From assembly GCA_022749755.1 (NCBI GenBank), contig CM040446.1:8642367-8706366 (forward strand): DNA of 64,000 nucleotides. Direction: 5' to 3'. Source of the DNA: Azadirachta indica. Lineage: Eukaryota; Streptophyta; Magnoliopsida; Sapindales; Meliaceae. The position numbers and the translations under genes were made by a program. Positions 34,880-45,589 of the stretch are shown in pieces; position 1 is the stretch's first letter, and each line of letters opens with the position of its first letter. The notes below the pieces were generated by a model. It ran no database searches, was not told the DNA's origin, and worked only from the letters and a program-made list of their open reading frames with translations.

Positions 34880-35101
34880 TATGAACCTAGGTGCAAAGTT
34901 GAGGGGACCTATTTGCAAGATTTTCAAACCTTTTAGGTCAGCTTTTCAATGATTGTCTGTTTTTTTTTTTTTTGTACGTGTAGAATTTTTGCAAGTTTAA
35001 ATCCAAACTAAGAGAGTTAGGGAAAAAGATACAGAGAGAAAAGAAAAAAATTAAAAAATGTAAAATCCAAAAAAAAAAAAAACAAATGGCTTTGCTTCTT
35101 G
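34880..35101. repeat. Unclassified repeat unit, copy 2 right part, and A/T runs
   Basis: Continues the unit interrupted by the solo LTR (cctaggtgcaaagttgaggggac). It then enters T- and A-rich low-complexity sequence up to the direct repeat at 35102. No gene was seen. Confidence 0.55.
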
Positions 35102-35278
35102 ATTTTAATGTCTAAGCAGGAATATTCAATCAAAAGGTAGAAAGAGAGAATAGTTTATTTTTCATTGGATTCCAATATATATACAATAAACATAATTAGA
35201 ACAAAAAAGAAAGAAACAATGTCCTACTACTCATTAGCTATAATCATTAATTTACATTAGAGTAAAATATTGACATTC
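35102..35278. repeat. Direct repeat, right copy (pair with 33082-33258)
   Basis: Same orientation as the left copy, with shared tattcaatcaaaagg and ttggattccaatatatata-like boxes. Similarity fades at about 35278, where gene-like sequence begins. Confidence 0.75.
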
Positions 35279-35399
35279 TCTTTGTCCAAGTCTTCTCTTT
35301 CTAAAATAAATTTACACAACTGTATTAAAAATGCCTATGCCATGAGAAAGAGTAGGATGACAGCTGCAGAGTTTAAAACTGCTACTATAACAGTGAACA

Positions 35400-35850
35400 A
35401 TAAAAATGCCTGTAAATGTGCGGAGTTGGGTGGGTTTATGCTTTGGCAGATGAATCGATATGTTGAACTTGCAATTGGAGGTTTGGATTTGTGCTTTGGC
35501 AGATGAATCCAAATATGTGGTATGTTGAACTTGCAGTTGGAGGTGTGGATTTTTGCTTTGGCAGATGAATCCAGATATCTGGTGTGTTGAATTTGCGGTT
35601 GGAGGTAACGAGTTTCATGCTTGCTATAATGGCAAGCTCGTTTCGGGGCATACACCTTGGGTTAGTGCCCACACTATTGAAAGCTGGTGAGACCCTTACT
35701 TCGAGCACTTCAGGTAAAGTTTTGTGTTAATTTTAGAGCTCAAAATCAGCTAATTGATATTTTGTGAGATATTTGCTTACTTTCAAATGCATGTGGTTGG
35801 TTGATCTGTTTCAGGGTCTTGATTCAAGGAAAACAGTTAGTATGTTTGCT
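35400..35850 (+). pseudogene. Gene-like fragment with a 55-62-bp tandem repeat and a possible intron
   Basis: Three tandem units each contain ctttggcagatgaatcc and ttggaggt (about 35438, 35492 and 35554). The third unit runs into a frame reading LWQMNPDIWCVEFAVGGNEF, then GKLVSGHTPWVSAHTIESW and a stop. A plausible intron follows: gtaaag at about 35713 to tttcag at about 35814. Base composition is less AT-rich than the flanks. I do not recognise the protein. It could be a captured exon, a decayed host gene or the tail of an unknown element. A minus-strand frame here (35335-35655) is judged a shadow. Confidence 0.4.
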
Positions 35851-36490
35851 TATGTAAGGTGCATAGGGGAGAAGTAGATTAATTGTGAGGATTGCTTCAT
35901 CCGTAAGTTTTGTGCCGATCTTTCAAAGGCTATTAATAAGAATAAGTTTTATTTTATAACACCTTAATAATTAAATAGTTATTAACCTCTTATAAATAAA
36001 ATATAATTTATTTGTTTTACAATATATTAATAATTCCATATTAATTAGATACCATAGAATAAATAAAATAAATCATAAATAAATCATAAATAAATATTAA
36101 TTTATAAATATAATATATTATACTATAATACTTATAATTGTATATAATCATAAATATTGTACTACAATATTATAACAACTTAATATTTTTTTGTCTTACA
36201 AAATAAATAAAATAAACTACAAATAAATAAAAGATATTTTAATTTAATACTATTTATAATTATTATATTTTATTTATAATGTATTTATAATATTTAATTA
36301 TCTTGTCACTTTCTTTTAAGCAAGAATCATGTTTAAAAAATAATATATTTTTTTTTATTAAAAGAGTAGTTACGTATCTTATCTTAGTTTTATTAAATTT
36401 TTTAGTAAAAAATAAAATAAAATCTAATGATTATAGATTTTCAATTTAAAATATAAATATGTCTTTAACTTTTTGACTTTAATTAACTAA
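35851..36490. other. AT-rich sequence without recognisable features
   Basis: Very AT-rich DNA with short aaataaataa-type repeats (36050-36310). I see no coding frame, terminal repeat or similarity to other parts of the window. Confidence 0.6.
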
Positions 36491-36699
36491 AATAAAATAT
36501 TCCCAAAAAATTATTTTTATGCACACGCCCCATTTTTTTTTACTTGCGCTGTCCTTTTTTTTTTACTTGTGCTGTCCTTTATTTTTCACTTCACTCATTT
36601 CTTTTTTCGTTACATGAAAAATAACATTTTAGTCTCTGTCTTTTTGCCTTTCCCTCATCCAATGCACAACAAATAATTAGATATGTATTTAATAATATA

Positions 36700-36900
36700 T
36701 CTATGTATATTATATATTTTGAATTTTAATTGATGATAATTATATAAAAGAAAAAGCCATAACCCTAACTCTCTCCCTTATATTTTCTTTTTCTCTCATC
36801 GCTGTCGCTCTTACAGCCTCTTTCTCCCACTCCCTTCTTGTTTTTCTCTCTACACTCACTTTACTACTACTACTTACAAGTGAAATTAACAAGCATCATA
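36700..36900 (+). promoter_or_regulatory. Promoter-like remnant with telo-box and CT-rich leader
   Basis: A TATA-like attatataaaag (36740-36751) is followed by ataaccctaactctctccc, which contains the AACCCTA telo-box core, and then a long CT-rich stretch to about 36860. This layout resembles 5' ends of plant housekeeping and ribosomal-protein genes. No coding exon follows: retrotransposon pol sequence starts near 36950. The function is inferred from motif layout only. Confidence 0.3.
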
Positions 36901-36949
36901 TGTTTAACTACGTAAATTTGATATTATTTATTTAATTACTTTGCCGTAA

Positions 36950-37520
36950 TATTATTGATAGCTCGGAAATCAACACACATCCTCCATGTACCATCTTTCT
37001 TAAGCACTAGTAGCACCGGAACTGCATAAGGACTCATGCTTTCTCTAACATACCCTTTCTTCATCAGCTTATTAACTTGTCGTTGAAGTTCCTTTGTCTC
37101 CTCGAGATTACTTCTATAAGCTGGTCGGTTCGGAATTGTTGCACCAGGTATAAAATCAATTTGATGTTCAATTTCTCGAATTGGAGGTAAACTAGGGGGC
37201 ACCTCTTCAGGAAAGACATCCTCAAATTTCTGCAAAAGAAACATAACATTGCTCGGCAAGGATCCAACAAAATCGTCAGTACACAAAAAAGCCTCATTGT
37301 ACATAAGTAGTATAAGGGGCTGTTGTGAAAGTAAAGCTCTCTTGATCTCACTTTTTTTTACAATAAAATTGTATTTTTTCTCTCTCTCACACACATCAAC
37401 GTTGCAACTCTCTCATTTTTCCTCTCACTCTCTTTCACATTTTTGCCTTTCTCGTTTTCTTTTTTCTTTTCACTCGCTTTTTGCATCTTTAATTGATTTT
37501 CGAGAATTTGTTTTGGAGTC
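36950..37520 (-). pseudogene. Inner B element, protease linker and RT N-terminus, truncated
   Basis: Encodes FEDVFPEEVPPSLPPIREIE, the gypsy RT lead-in, then SMSPYAVPVLLVLKKDGTWR and DFRAINNIT before similarity ends at about 36950. The rest of RT, RNase H and integrase of this element is missing; unrelated AT-rich sequence lies at the break. Upstream is a Ser/Lys/Glu-rich linker as in the other B and D copies. Confidence 0.85.
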
Positions 37521-38044
37521 AATGGTACAAGTGATATAGGTTACCTTTTGATGGTAAACGAGTATCTATTGGTAAAACTGTCGTGTGTAACTCGTCGATC
37601 GTACTGCCATGGTTTGCCCAATAGAATGTGACATGCATGCATAGGAATCACGTCACAAAACACCTCTTCCTCATACTTGCCAATAGAGAATGCCACCAAC
37701 ACTTGTTTTGTTACCTTGATTTCCCCAGTTTAGCTATTGAAGCCGATACGGTCGTGGATGTTTCATGGTAAGTAACAGCAATTTCTCTACTAATTTGGTG
37801 CTGGCCACGTTGGTGCAACTTCCTCCATCAATTATAACGTTGCAAACTTTATTGTTGACGAAACACCGAGTATGAAACAAGTTCTCTCACTGATCATTTT
37901 CTTATTCCTTAATTTGTGTGCTAAGAGCTCGTTTTGCCACTAATAATTCTCTTTCCGTAGCATATTATTATCTTCGTAGTTATTTTTAAAAGATGACATG
38001 TCTTTTATTTCGTCTTCTTCTTCTCCTTTTGACTCAATCTCCCC
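37521..38044 (-). pseudogene. Inner B element, protease region, decayed
   Basis: Homologous to the protease of the outer B element (41380-41757), reading in pieces: the GRPWQYD box near 37600 and the active-site region near 37820 with the following NVAST. Stops and frame changes break it, so no long frame remains. Acidic Gag-tail codons lie at the high-coordinate end. Confidence 0.7.
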
Positions 38045-39153
38045 TTAAGCATTGATCACCATTATCCTTTTATTTGAGCATTGGTTAGCTATATGACCCC
38101 TGCCTTGACATTTAAAACACTTAATGTCATGATTTCTAGAAGCGATGGATTCAATGTTACCTTGTTTTTGCAGCACAACATGTTTAGCATCCTTAGAAGC
38201 TTCGGAATTAGACTTTATTAATGGAAATTCCTGCCGTTTAGGAGTTGATCTCCATGAGTTTGTAGCATTCCTGCTTGCTCCTCTCCTAGCCATGTTTCTT
38301 TGCTTCAATTGTTACTCAACTTTAATGGCTTACTGTACCATATATGTCAACTCTACATAATGTTGCATTTTCACCACATCTGCGATCTCACGATTTAAAC
38401 CATGTAAGAATCTAACCATGATAACTTCTCTATCCTCATTTACATTTACTCGGATCATAGCAACCTCCATCTCTTTGTAGTATTCATCTACGCTTTTAGA
38501 TGCTGAGTTAAACGCTGCAATTTGTTGAACAACTCCTGATGGTAGTAGCTTGGAATGAAATGTCTTCTCATTATTATCTTCATCTCGCCCCACGTTTCGA
38601 CAGGACGTTCTTGATTTCTTCTCTTATCCTTCAACAATTGATCCCACCAAATAATAGCATAATCAGTAAATTCAATGGCCGCAAGTTTTACCTTTTTGAT
38701 CTCGGAGTAGTTGTGACAATCGAAAACCATCTCTATTTTCTTCTCCTACTCTAAATAAGCTTTAAGATCGTTTCTACCTTGAAATAGTGGAATTTTCACC
38801 TTAATACTTCATAAATCATCATCCAACTTAGGTCTACCCAACCTAACTTCTCTATTCCCATAACCATGCAAAATTCTGCCCTGGTTCATTGGTGATTCAT
38901 CTAACTCCTCATCATCCTCAACATTAGCCTATTGTACCCTTGGTTGCACTTGCCTAGATGGTTGTCTAATGGAAGAGCTTTGATGTTGCCCTCTTGATGT
39001 CTCTTTTTTCAACCTATCGATCGTCTCATGGATTGATTCTAACTCAGCCCGTATCATCCGTCTCATCTCCCCCAATAATGCCTGCAATTATAGGTTCGAT
39101 GAGCTGGGTTGTTGTACCCCCGAGGTTGAATTTTCTTCTTGATTGTGAGACAT
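38045..39153 (-). pseudogene. Inner B element, Gag with zinc knuckle
   Basis: Gag from a likely ATG at 39151-39153 (MSHNQEENSTS) downward. The capsid core (38330-38730) has YAIIWWDQLLKDKRRNQ, ETWGEMKIIMRRHFIPSYYH and a DEYYKEMEVAMIRVNV block. The nucleocapsid part (38045-38308) has an intact CCHC box CFKCQGRGHIANQC. Frameshifts near 38560 and 38320 and stops separate the parts. Order and strand fit the B LTR at 39688. Confidence 0.83.
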
Positions 39154-39673
39154 ATTTAAAATCTGCAAAACAAAGTTAGAAACCTCACAAGCACTCCCTC
39201 ACATTTTTTCACTCACTCTTATGTTTGAGCACTCAAATGTTCTCACACTCGCACACTCTTAATCAAAATTTCAGTGGCAATTTTAAGATGAAAAGTAACC
39301 AAAACAAATCATAAGATTCAATAAGCAATTATTAAGAAATTGATGCAAACAATGACAATATTGGATTAAGAATAAGGAATATTAGGCCAATACTACAAGA
39401 AATTATGAATATAATAGATAACAACAATTCTTTTTTTTTTTTTCTCTTTTTTTTGCTTTATTTCTTTTTTTTTTTTTAGGAAATGGAAATGAAAATATGA
39501 ATTCAAAATAAATTGAAGGAAATGAAACACAAAATTAGAATTTGGACCAATCAAAGAGGAATTTGGCCACAATATATATATTTTTTTTGTTTTTTTTTTT
39601 TCCGAATTCTAATTGAAGAAGTAAAGGAACAATAAAGATATAAAGGATAATTTAAACTTGCCTTGGAACTAAA
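39154..39673 (-). mobile_element. Inner B element 5' leader
   Basis: Non-coding leader between Gag and PBS, with poly-T/poly-A tracts at 39430-39480 and 39575-39600. It matches 5040-5470 and the reverse complement of 14656-15036. Confidence 0.75.
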
Positions 39674-39685
39674 ACTCTGATACCA
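39674..39685 (-). other. Primer-binding site of inner B element
   Basis: Minus-strand TGGTATCAGAGT matches 11 of 12 bases of the initiator tRNA-Met complement, two bases from the LTR at 39688. Confidence 0.88.
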
Positions 39686-39687
39686 AA

Positions 39688-40517
39688 TGATACAAACCTC
39701 GCCAATATCATGACGAAATCGAACACCGATTGTAGTAAAAAACCCCAAGATTTCCCCAAAACGCAAGTTTATAGAGTTTTGACCCGATACCTATCTAGAT
39801 AAAAACCAAGACTATGATTTACTCAAACGTCATACCAAGAATCTTTAAAAAAACACTTAATAATCTAGATGATAAGTTTGATTGTTTTTGAACGCCACAA
39901 GAAATTAAACTTGAAGAGATCAAGAACAAGAACTTATAAGAAATAATTTAACACTCAAAATTGCTTATTTCATTTCAAGAAATGAAAGCCTTTTTATAAG
40001 CAAATACAAAGGAAAAATGTCAAAAGTTAGGTTATCAATCTTACCTAACAATTTGACAAAATAAATTCAAACTTTATGACTTTTAAAACCTATAAATTTC
40101 AAATATAAAAACGTAAGCAATGACGTCATATATATATGACGTAAGCAATGACGTCGAATGTGTATGATGTAAGTGATTACATCATTTTAAGATTCTTAAA
40201 ATTATATAAATGGACTATAATTTTTGAACATTTTCATATTAGTCTTCTTAAACTCCGGTCGCTTGAATGATGTTTACTGAGCCTAATTTTTTAAGATGTG
40301 TATCTTAAATTATATTTGAATCACACATCTTTTTAATTAATCTATTTAAGGCACTTTTCAATGTCTTGGCTCTAGCTCTTATAATCGGTCCACTCGGCAC
40401 GCTTAGCAAATCATATAGATGCTGTAATTGAGTGTCTCACCCTTATGTCTGAGAAGTCTCACCCTTATGTCTGAGTTCTCCTCTTGTTTACGTGGTTGCA
40501 CAACTTCGTTTGCATCA
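39688..40517 (-). mobile_element. Family B LTR copy B4 (5' LTR of inner B element)
   Basis: An 830-bp LTR, tgatac...ttgcatca. Its outer end at 40517 is followed by aataa (40518-40522), identical to the five bases before the B LTR at 21301. The flanks continue one Athila LTR. A TATA-like CTTATAAAAAGGC lies on the minus strand near 39988-40000. A short tandem duplication (ctcacccttatgtctgag, twice) lies at 40437-40475. Confidence 0.9.
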
Positions 40518-40615
40518 AATAAAAAGAAGCTCAAAGTAATAAAATTCTAAAATAAAATACATGAATAAAGGAAATAAAATAATAAAAAAATATTAGGACA
40601 AATATTGATTTATTA
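40518..40615 (-). mobile_element. Ath1 5' LTR, outer end
   Basis: Continues exactly where 21300 stops: aataaaaagaagctcaaagt matches 16174 onward in the Ath1 3' LTR. It ends tgatttatta, where the other LTR has tgatttatca, so the terminal CA is mutated. Immediately right is gag of a plus-strand B element, the target of Ath1. Confidence 0.87.
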
Positions 40616-41380
40616 GGGATCAATTGTTGAAGGATAGGAGAAGAAATTAAAAACGTCTTGTTGAAACGTGGGATGAGATGAAAACAATAATGAGAAGACA
40701 TTTCATTCAAAGTTACGACCATCGGGAGTTGTTCAACAAATTGCAGCGTCTAGCTCAAAGATATAAAAGCGTAGATGAATACTACAAAAAGATGGAGGTT
40801 GCTATGATCCAAGCAAATGTAGAGGAGGATAGAGAAGCTATTACGGCTAGATTCTTACATGACTTAAATTGTGAGATCGCAGATGTAGTGGAAATGCAAC
40901 ATTATGTAGAGTTGAAAGATATGGTATACCAAGCCATCAAAGTTTAGTAACAATTAAAGCGAAGAAACATGGTTAGGAGAGGAGCAAGCACGACTGCTTC
41001 AAACTCATGGAGATCAACTCCTAAACGACAGGAATTTTCATTAATAAAGTCTAATTTTGAAGCTTCTAAAGATGCTAAACAAGTTGTGCCACAAAAATAA
41101 GGTAATATTGAATCTACCGCTTGTAGAAATCATGACATTAAGTATTTTAAATGTCAAGGTAGGGGTCATATGGTTAGCCAATGCCCAAATAAAAGGGTAA
41201 TGGTGATCAATGCTCAAGGGGAGATTAAGTCGGAAGGAGAAGAAGAAGACGAAATAGAAGACATGCCATCTCTTGAAGATAACTACGAAGGGCAATATGC
41301 TATGAAAGGAGAATTATTAGTGGCAAGACGAGCTCTTAGCGCATAGATTAAGGAAGAAGAAAATGATCAGCGGGAGAACT
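40616..41380 (+). pseudogene. Outer B element, Gag (5' truncated)
   Basis: Starts mid-domain at DQLLKDRRRN, then ETWDEMKTIMRRHFIQSYDH, DEYYKKMEVAMIQANVEED and the basic linker. In the zinc knuckle the first Cys is Tyr (YFKCQGRGHMVSQC, TGT to TAT). At least two stops interrupt it (after RRRN and near 40946). The missing N-terminal half was lost with the Ath1 left junction at 15037-15049. Confidence 0.83.
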
Positions 41381-41960
41381 TGTTTCATACTCGGTACTTC
41401 GTCAGCAATAAAGTTTGAAGCGTTATAATTGATGGAAAAAGTTGCACCAACGTGGCCAGCACCGAATTAGTTGAGAAATTGTCATTATGTACCATAAAAC
41501 ATCTACGACCGTACTGGCTTCAATGGTTAAACAATTGTGGAGAAATCAAGGTAACAAAATAAGTGTTGGTGGCATTCTCTATTGGTAAGTATAAAGATGA
41601 GGTCCTTTGTAACGTGATTCCTATGCATGTATGTCACATCCTATTGGGCAGACCATGGCAATACGATCAACGAGTCACACAGGACGGTTTCACCAATAGA
41701 TACTCTTTTACAATCAAAAGACAACCTATATCACTTGTACCATTGACTCCAAAATAAGTTCTCGAACACCAATTAAAGATGCAAAAAGCGAGTGAAAAGA
41801 AAAAAGAAAACGAGAAAGGCAAAAATGTGAAAGAGAGTGAGAGGAAAAATGAGAGAGTTGCAACGTTGATGTGTGAGAAAAAAGAAAAATACAATTTTAT
41901 TGCAATAAAAAAGAGATTAAGAGAGCTTTACTTTTACAATAGCCCTTTATAGTACTTATG
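41381..41960 (+). pseudogene. Outer B element, protease and linker
   Basis: Contains the catalytic motif VIIDGKSCTNVAS with Asp preserved, followed by PMHVCHILLGRPWQYDQRV. Stops occur near 41418, 41560 and 41757. The Lys/Glu-rich linker between protease and RT spans 41757-41940, as in D and inner B. Confidence 0.82.
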
Positions 41961-43402
41961 TACAATGAAGCCTTTTTGTGTACTAAGGATTTTGCCGGAT
42001 CCTTACCGAACAATGTTATATTTCTTTTGTAAGAATTCGAGGATGTCTTTCCTGAAGAAGTGCCCCTTGATTTACCTCCAATTCGAGGAATTGAGCATCA
42101 AATTGATTTTATACTCGATGCAACAATTCCGAACCAACCAGCTTATAGAAGTAATCCCGAGGAGACAAAGGAACTTTAACGACAAGTTAATGAGTTGATG
42201 GAGAAAGGGTATGTTAGAGAAAGCATAAGACCCTGTGAGGTTTCTGTGTTACTAGTGCCCTAAAAAGATGGGACATGAAGGATGTGTGTTGATTGCCGAG
42301 CTGTCAACAATATTACAGTAAAGTATCGACATCTCATTCCTCGATTAGATGATATGTTAGATGAATTGTATGGATCTTGTGTGTTTTCTAAAATTGATCT
42401 TAAGAGTGGATACCACCAAATTAGGATGAAAGAAGGGGATGAGTGGCAAATTTCATTTAAAACAAAATATGGATTGTATAAATGGTTAGTTATGCCTTTT
42501 GGGTTAACTAATACACCTAATGTTTTCATAAGACTTATGAACCATATTTTGCGTACTTTCATTGGCAAATTCGTAGTAGTCTATTTTGATGATATCTTAA
42601 TTTATAGCAAAAACTTGAATGATCACGTTGCACATTTAAAACTTCTTTTAGAGGTTTTAAGGAAAGAAAGACTATTTGCTAATTTTAAGAAATGTACATT
42701 TTGCACAGATAAGTTTATGTTTCTTAGTTTTATTGTAAGTGCTAAAGGGATTGAGGTCAATAAGGAGAAGGTGAAGGCAATTCAAGAATGGCCAACCCCT
42801 CCTTCGACGAATTAAGTAAGAAGTTTTCATGGATTGGCCAGTTTTTATCGGCGCTTTGTTCGAGATTTTAATAGTATAGCTGCACCCTTAATCGAAGTCA
42901 TCAAGAAGAATGTTCCGTTCAAGTTGGGAAAAGAGCAAGAAAAGGTATTCAAATTTATCAAAGAAAAATTGACTAATGCACCTTTACTTGTTTTACCAAA
43001 CTTTGCTAAAACATTTGAGATAGAGTGTGATGCTTCAGGTATAGGAATCGAAGGCGTATTAACGCAAGAAGGAAGACTGATTGCTTACTTTAGTGAGGAA
43101 CTAAATGGCGTAAATTTAAACTATCCCACTTACTACAAAGAATTATATGCATTGGTTCGAACTCTAGAAACTTGGCAGCATTACCTTTGGTCCAAAGAGT
43201 TTGTAATTTATATAGATCATGAATCCTTGAAACATTTAAAGGCGTAGCACAAATTAAGCAGACGTCATGCCAAATGGGTGGAGTTCATTGAGACAATACT
43301 TACAAATTTGAACTATCAGGCAAGTATAGGGTTAGTACAACCTTTAATGTTTCTAACTTATCTTCTTTTGATGTAGATAGCGATTGAGGATAAATCCTTT
43401 TC
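41961..43402 (+). pseudogene. Outer B element, RT and RNase H; integrase deleted
   Basis: RT from the EDVFPEEV-like lead-in (about 42030, frameshifted) through [14 protein letters not shown], the catalytic [10 protein letters not shown] (about 42580) and [13 protein letters not shown]. RNase H (42834-43247) has [14 protein letters not shown] and [10 protein letters not shown]. After [11 protein letters not shown] (about 43290) the sequence jumps to the very end of pol (VSNL/SSFDVD-like) and the polypurine tract. The complete integrase, about 1.2 kb, is therefore missing. Several stops interrupt RT. Confidence 0.85.
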
Positions 43403-43415
43403 AAGAGGGGGAGAA
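43403..43415 (+). other. Polypurine tract of outer B element
   Basis: aagagggggagaa lies directly before the LTR start TGATGC, a textbook plus-strand primer site. Confidence 0.85.
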
Positions 43416-44230
43416 TGATGCAAACAAAGTTGTGCAACCACGTAAACAAGAGGAGAACCTTAAACATAAGATTGGAGACACTCAATTGCAGCATATATGA
43501 TTCGCTAAGCGTACCGAGTGGACAGATTACAAAAGCTAGAGTCAAGACATTGGAAAGTGTCTTAAATGGACTAATTAAAAAGATTTGTTATTCAAATATA
43601 ATTCAAGATACACGTCTTGAAGAATTAGGCTCAGTGAACATCATTCAAGCGATCGGAATCTAAGAAAACTAATATGAAAATGTTCGAAAAATTATATTCC
43701 ATTTGTGTAATTTTAAAAATTTTAAAATGATATAATCACTTACATCATACACATTCGACGTCATTGCTTACAACATAGATATATAACGTCGTTGCTTACG
43801 TTTTCATGTTTGAAATTTGTAGGTTTTAAAAGTCATAAAGTTTATATTTATTTTGTCAAATTGTTAAGTAGAATAATTAGCCTAACTTTTAACATTTTCC
43901 CTTTGTATTTGCCTATAAAAAGACTTTGATTTTTTGAAATGAAACAAGAAATTTTGAGTGATAAGTTATTTCTTACAAGTTATTGTTCTTGAACTCTTCA
44001 AGTCTAACTTTTTGTCGTGTTCAAAACAACCAAACTTATCATCTTAATTTTTAAGTGTTTTTTTAAAGAATTCTTGGTGTAGCATTTGAGTATTCATAAT
44101 CTTGATTCTTGATTCTTATCTAAATAAGTATCGGGTCAAGACTTTATAAACTTGCGTCTTGAGGAAATTTTGAGATTCTTTACTATATTCGGTGTTGGGT
44201 TTTGTCACGTTATTGGCGAGGATCATATCA
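43416..44230 (+). mobile_element. Family B LTR copy B5 (3' LTR of outer B element)
   Basis: An 815-bp LTR, TGATGC...ATATCA. It encodes the integrase tail (43415-43663, SLSVPSGQITKARVKTLESV and LNGLIKK). Its right neighbour is Athila-type 3' non-coding DNA (44231), while the left neighbour of its presumed partner B2 is a family A LTR. The two outer flanks do not form a target duplication. Confidence 0.87.
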
Positions 44231-45589
44231 CTAACAGTTTGATTTTCCTGACAATGAATGCAAACTAATCAAATGATATGCAAGATCAATATAGGACTTT
44301 TCTTTTTGGGTTGTAATGAGACTATTGGATAAGGTGAGGATAAGAATTGGTGGATAAAAGATAAAACAAAGCCATAAGAACTCAATAATATATGTACTTA
44401 TCATTAAATTCTCATTTTTCAGTTTTCTTTCATGTTCTGCAACCACTCATTTAAATACATTCACCACTTTTTTTATTTTCCTTTTTTTAATCTCAAATTT
44501 CATTTTGCAGCCCCATTTTTTTTTACTACACTTTCATAATCAACCTTAGCATTTCTCACTTTTTTTTTCCTTAGTGCAACACATTGATAAAATATTATAA
44601 CACCAAGCACTACTTTAAAAAATAATAACCCCCAAACTTATTATAAGGCACATATCCAATCAACTCATTCATGACTCAAAGAATAGAATAAATATAAGGA
44701 TATTGGATACTTGACTATTGAATTTGATTGTCATTGGTTTTAAGAAAGAAATAGAACGTATTGAAGCTCAAAATGGTTACTAAGGAAGAATATACATTAA
44801 GTAGGCAAGAAAGGCGCAAACAATTCAAATAAGGTCTAGAATCACTTTTTATGTATCATATAATCAGTATTACAATCAAAACATGAATAATCAAGTTAAT
44901 TAATCAAAATAAAGTATAATGAGATCATTTGAAAGAAAAGATGACAAGAAAATATAGAATAGTGATAAACACTCAGAATAAAAGCTCCAGGGTTCAAAAT
45001 CTAACAATTAGGGTTTTATAAGTCTACACTATGTTGCACATCATCCTCTAATCATGTGATTTCATCAAATCAAGATTCAAATCGATCATGGCATAAAGTG
45101 TATATGTAGTAAAAGAATAAAAATGAAACGTTTTTAAAATAATAATAATAATAATAAAATCATGATTTCCCTTAATATTTCATCAATTCTAATTAGTCAT
45201 GTGCAAATTGCATACTAGTCTCATATGAAGGAATTATCGCAAAGATTCAAAATAGAGAGAAAAAAATTGAAATTTTTTTTTTTGAACTTTTTTTTTAAAA
45301 TTTTTAGTTTTTATGTTTATATAGTTCAAAACAAATACAAATAGTAAAATACACTTATATTAAACATTGTCCTTAATATTTAAAATATAGTTTAAGTTAT
45401 GTAAGCATTAATGAGACAAATAAAAAAGAAGTTAAACAGAAAAAAAAAAGGATAAGATACTACCAAACAAGAATGGGTTGCCTCCCATTAAGCATTTTCT
45501 TTAACTTCTTAGCGAGACGTTGACTTTTCTTGTTGAGGGTTGAACAATTCAATACATTCAACCTCTCTCTTGTTCTAGACTCCTTCTAA
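44231..45589 (-). mobile_element. Ath2 3' non-coding region
   Basis: Matches 16735-17640 of Ath1 (shared gattttcctgacaatgaatg, poly-T stretches and the caattcaaataaggtctag block). It continues through an (aat)n microsatellite at 45137-45158 into AT-rich sequence up to pol. No frame is credible. Confidence 0.75.

Noticed and set aside
35335..35655. 106-codon minus-strand frame with a hydrophobic C-terminus
   Set aside because: It covers the tandem repeat in antisense. The plus strand gives a more protein-like reading with splice sites. A membrane protein is not supported.
36850..36892. tactactactact run as a possible right CACTA terminus
   Set aside because: It is not the inverse of CACTACTAGA and lacks an adjacent 3-bp duplication, so the CACTA right end remains unidentified.
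40437..40475. Short direct repeat as a CRISPR-like or regulatory array
   Set aside because: It is only two adjacent copies of an 18-bp LTR segment without a spacer; a simple tandem slip inside one B LTR.
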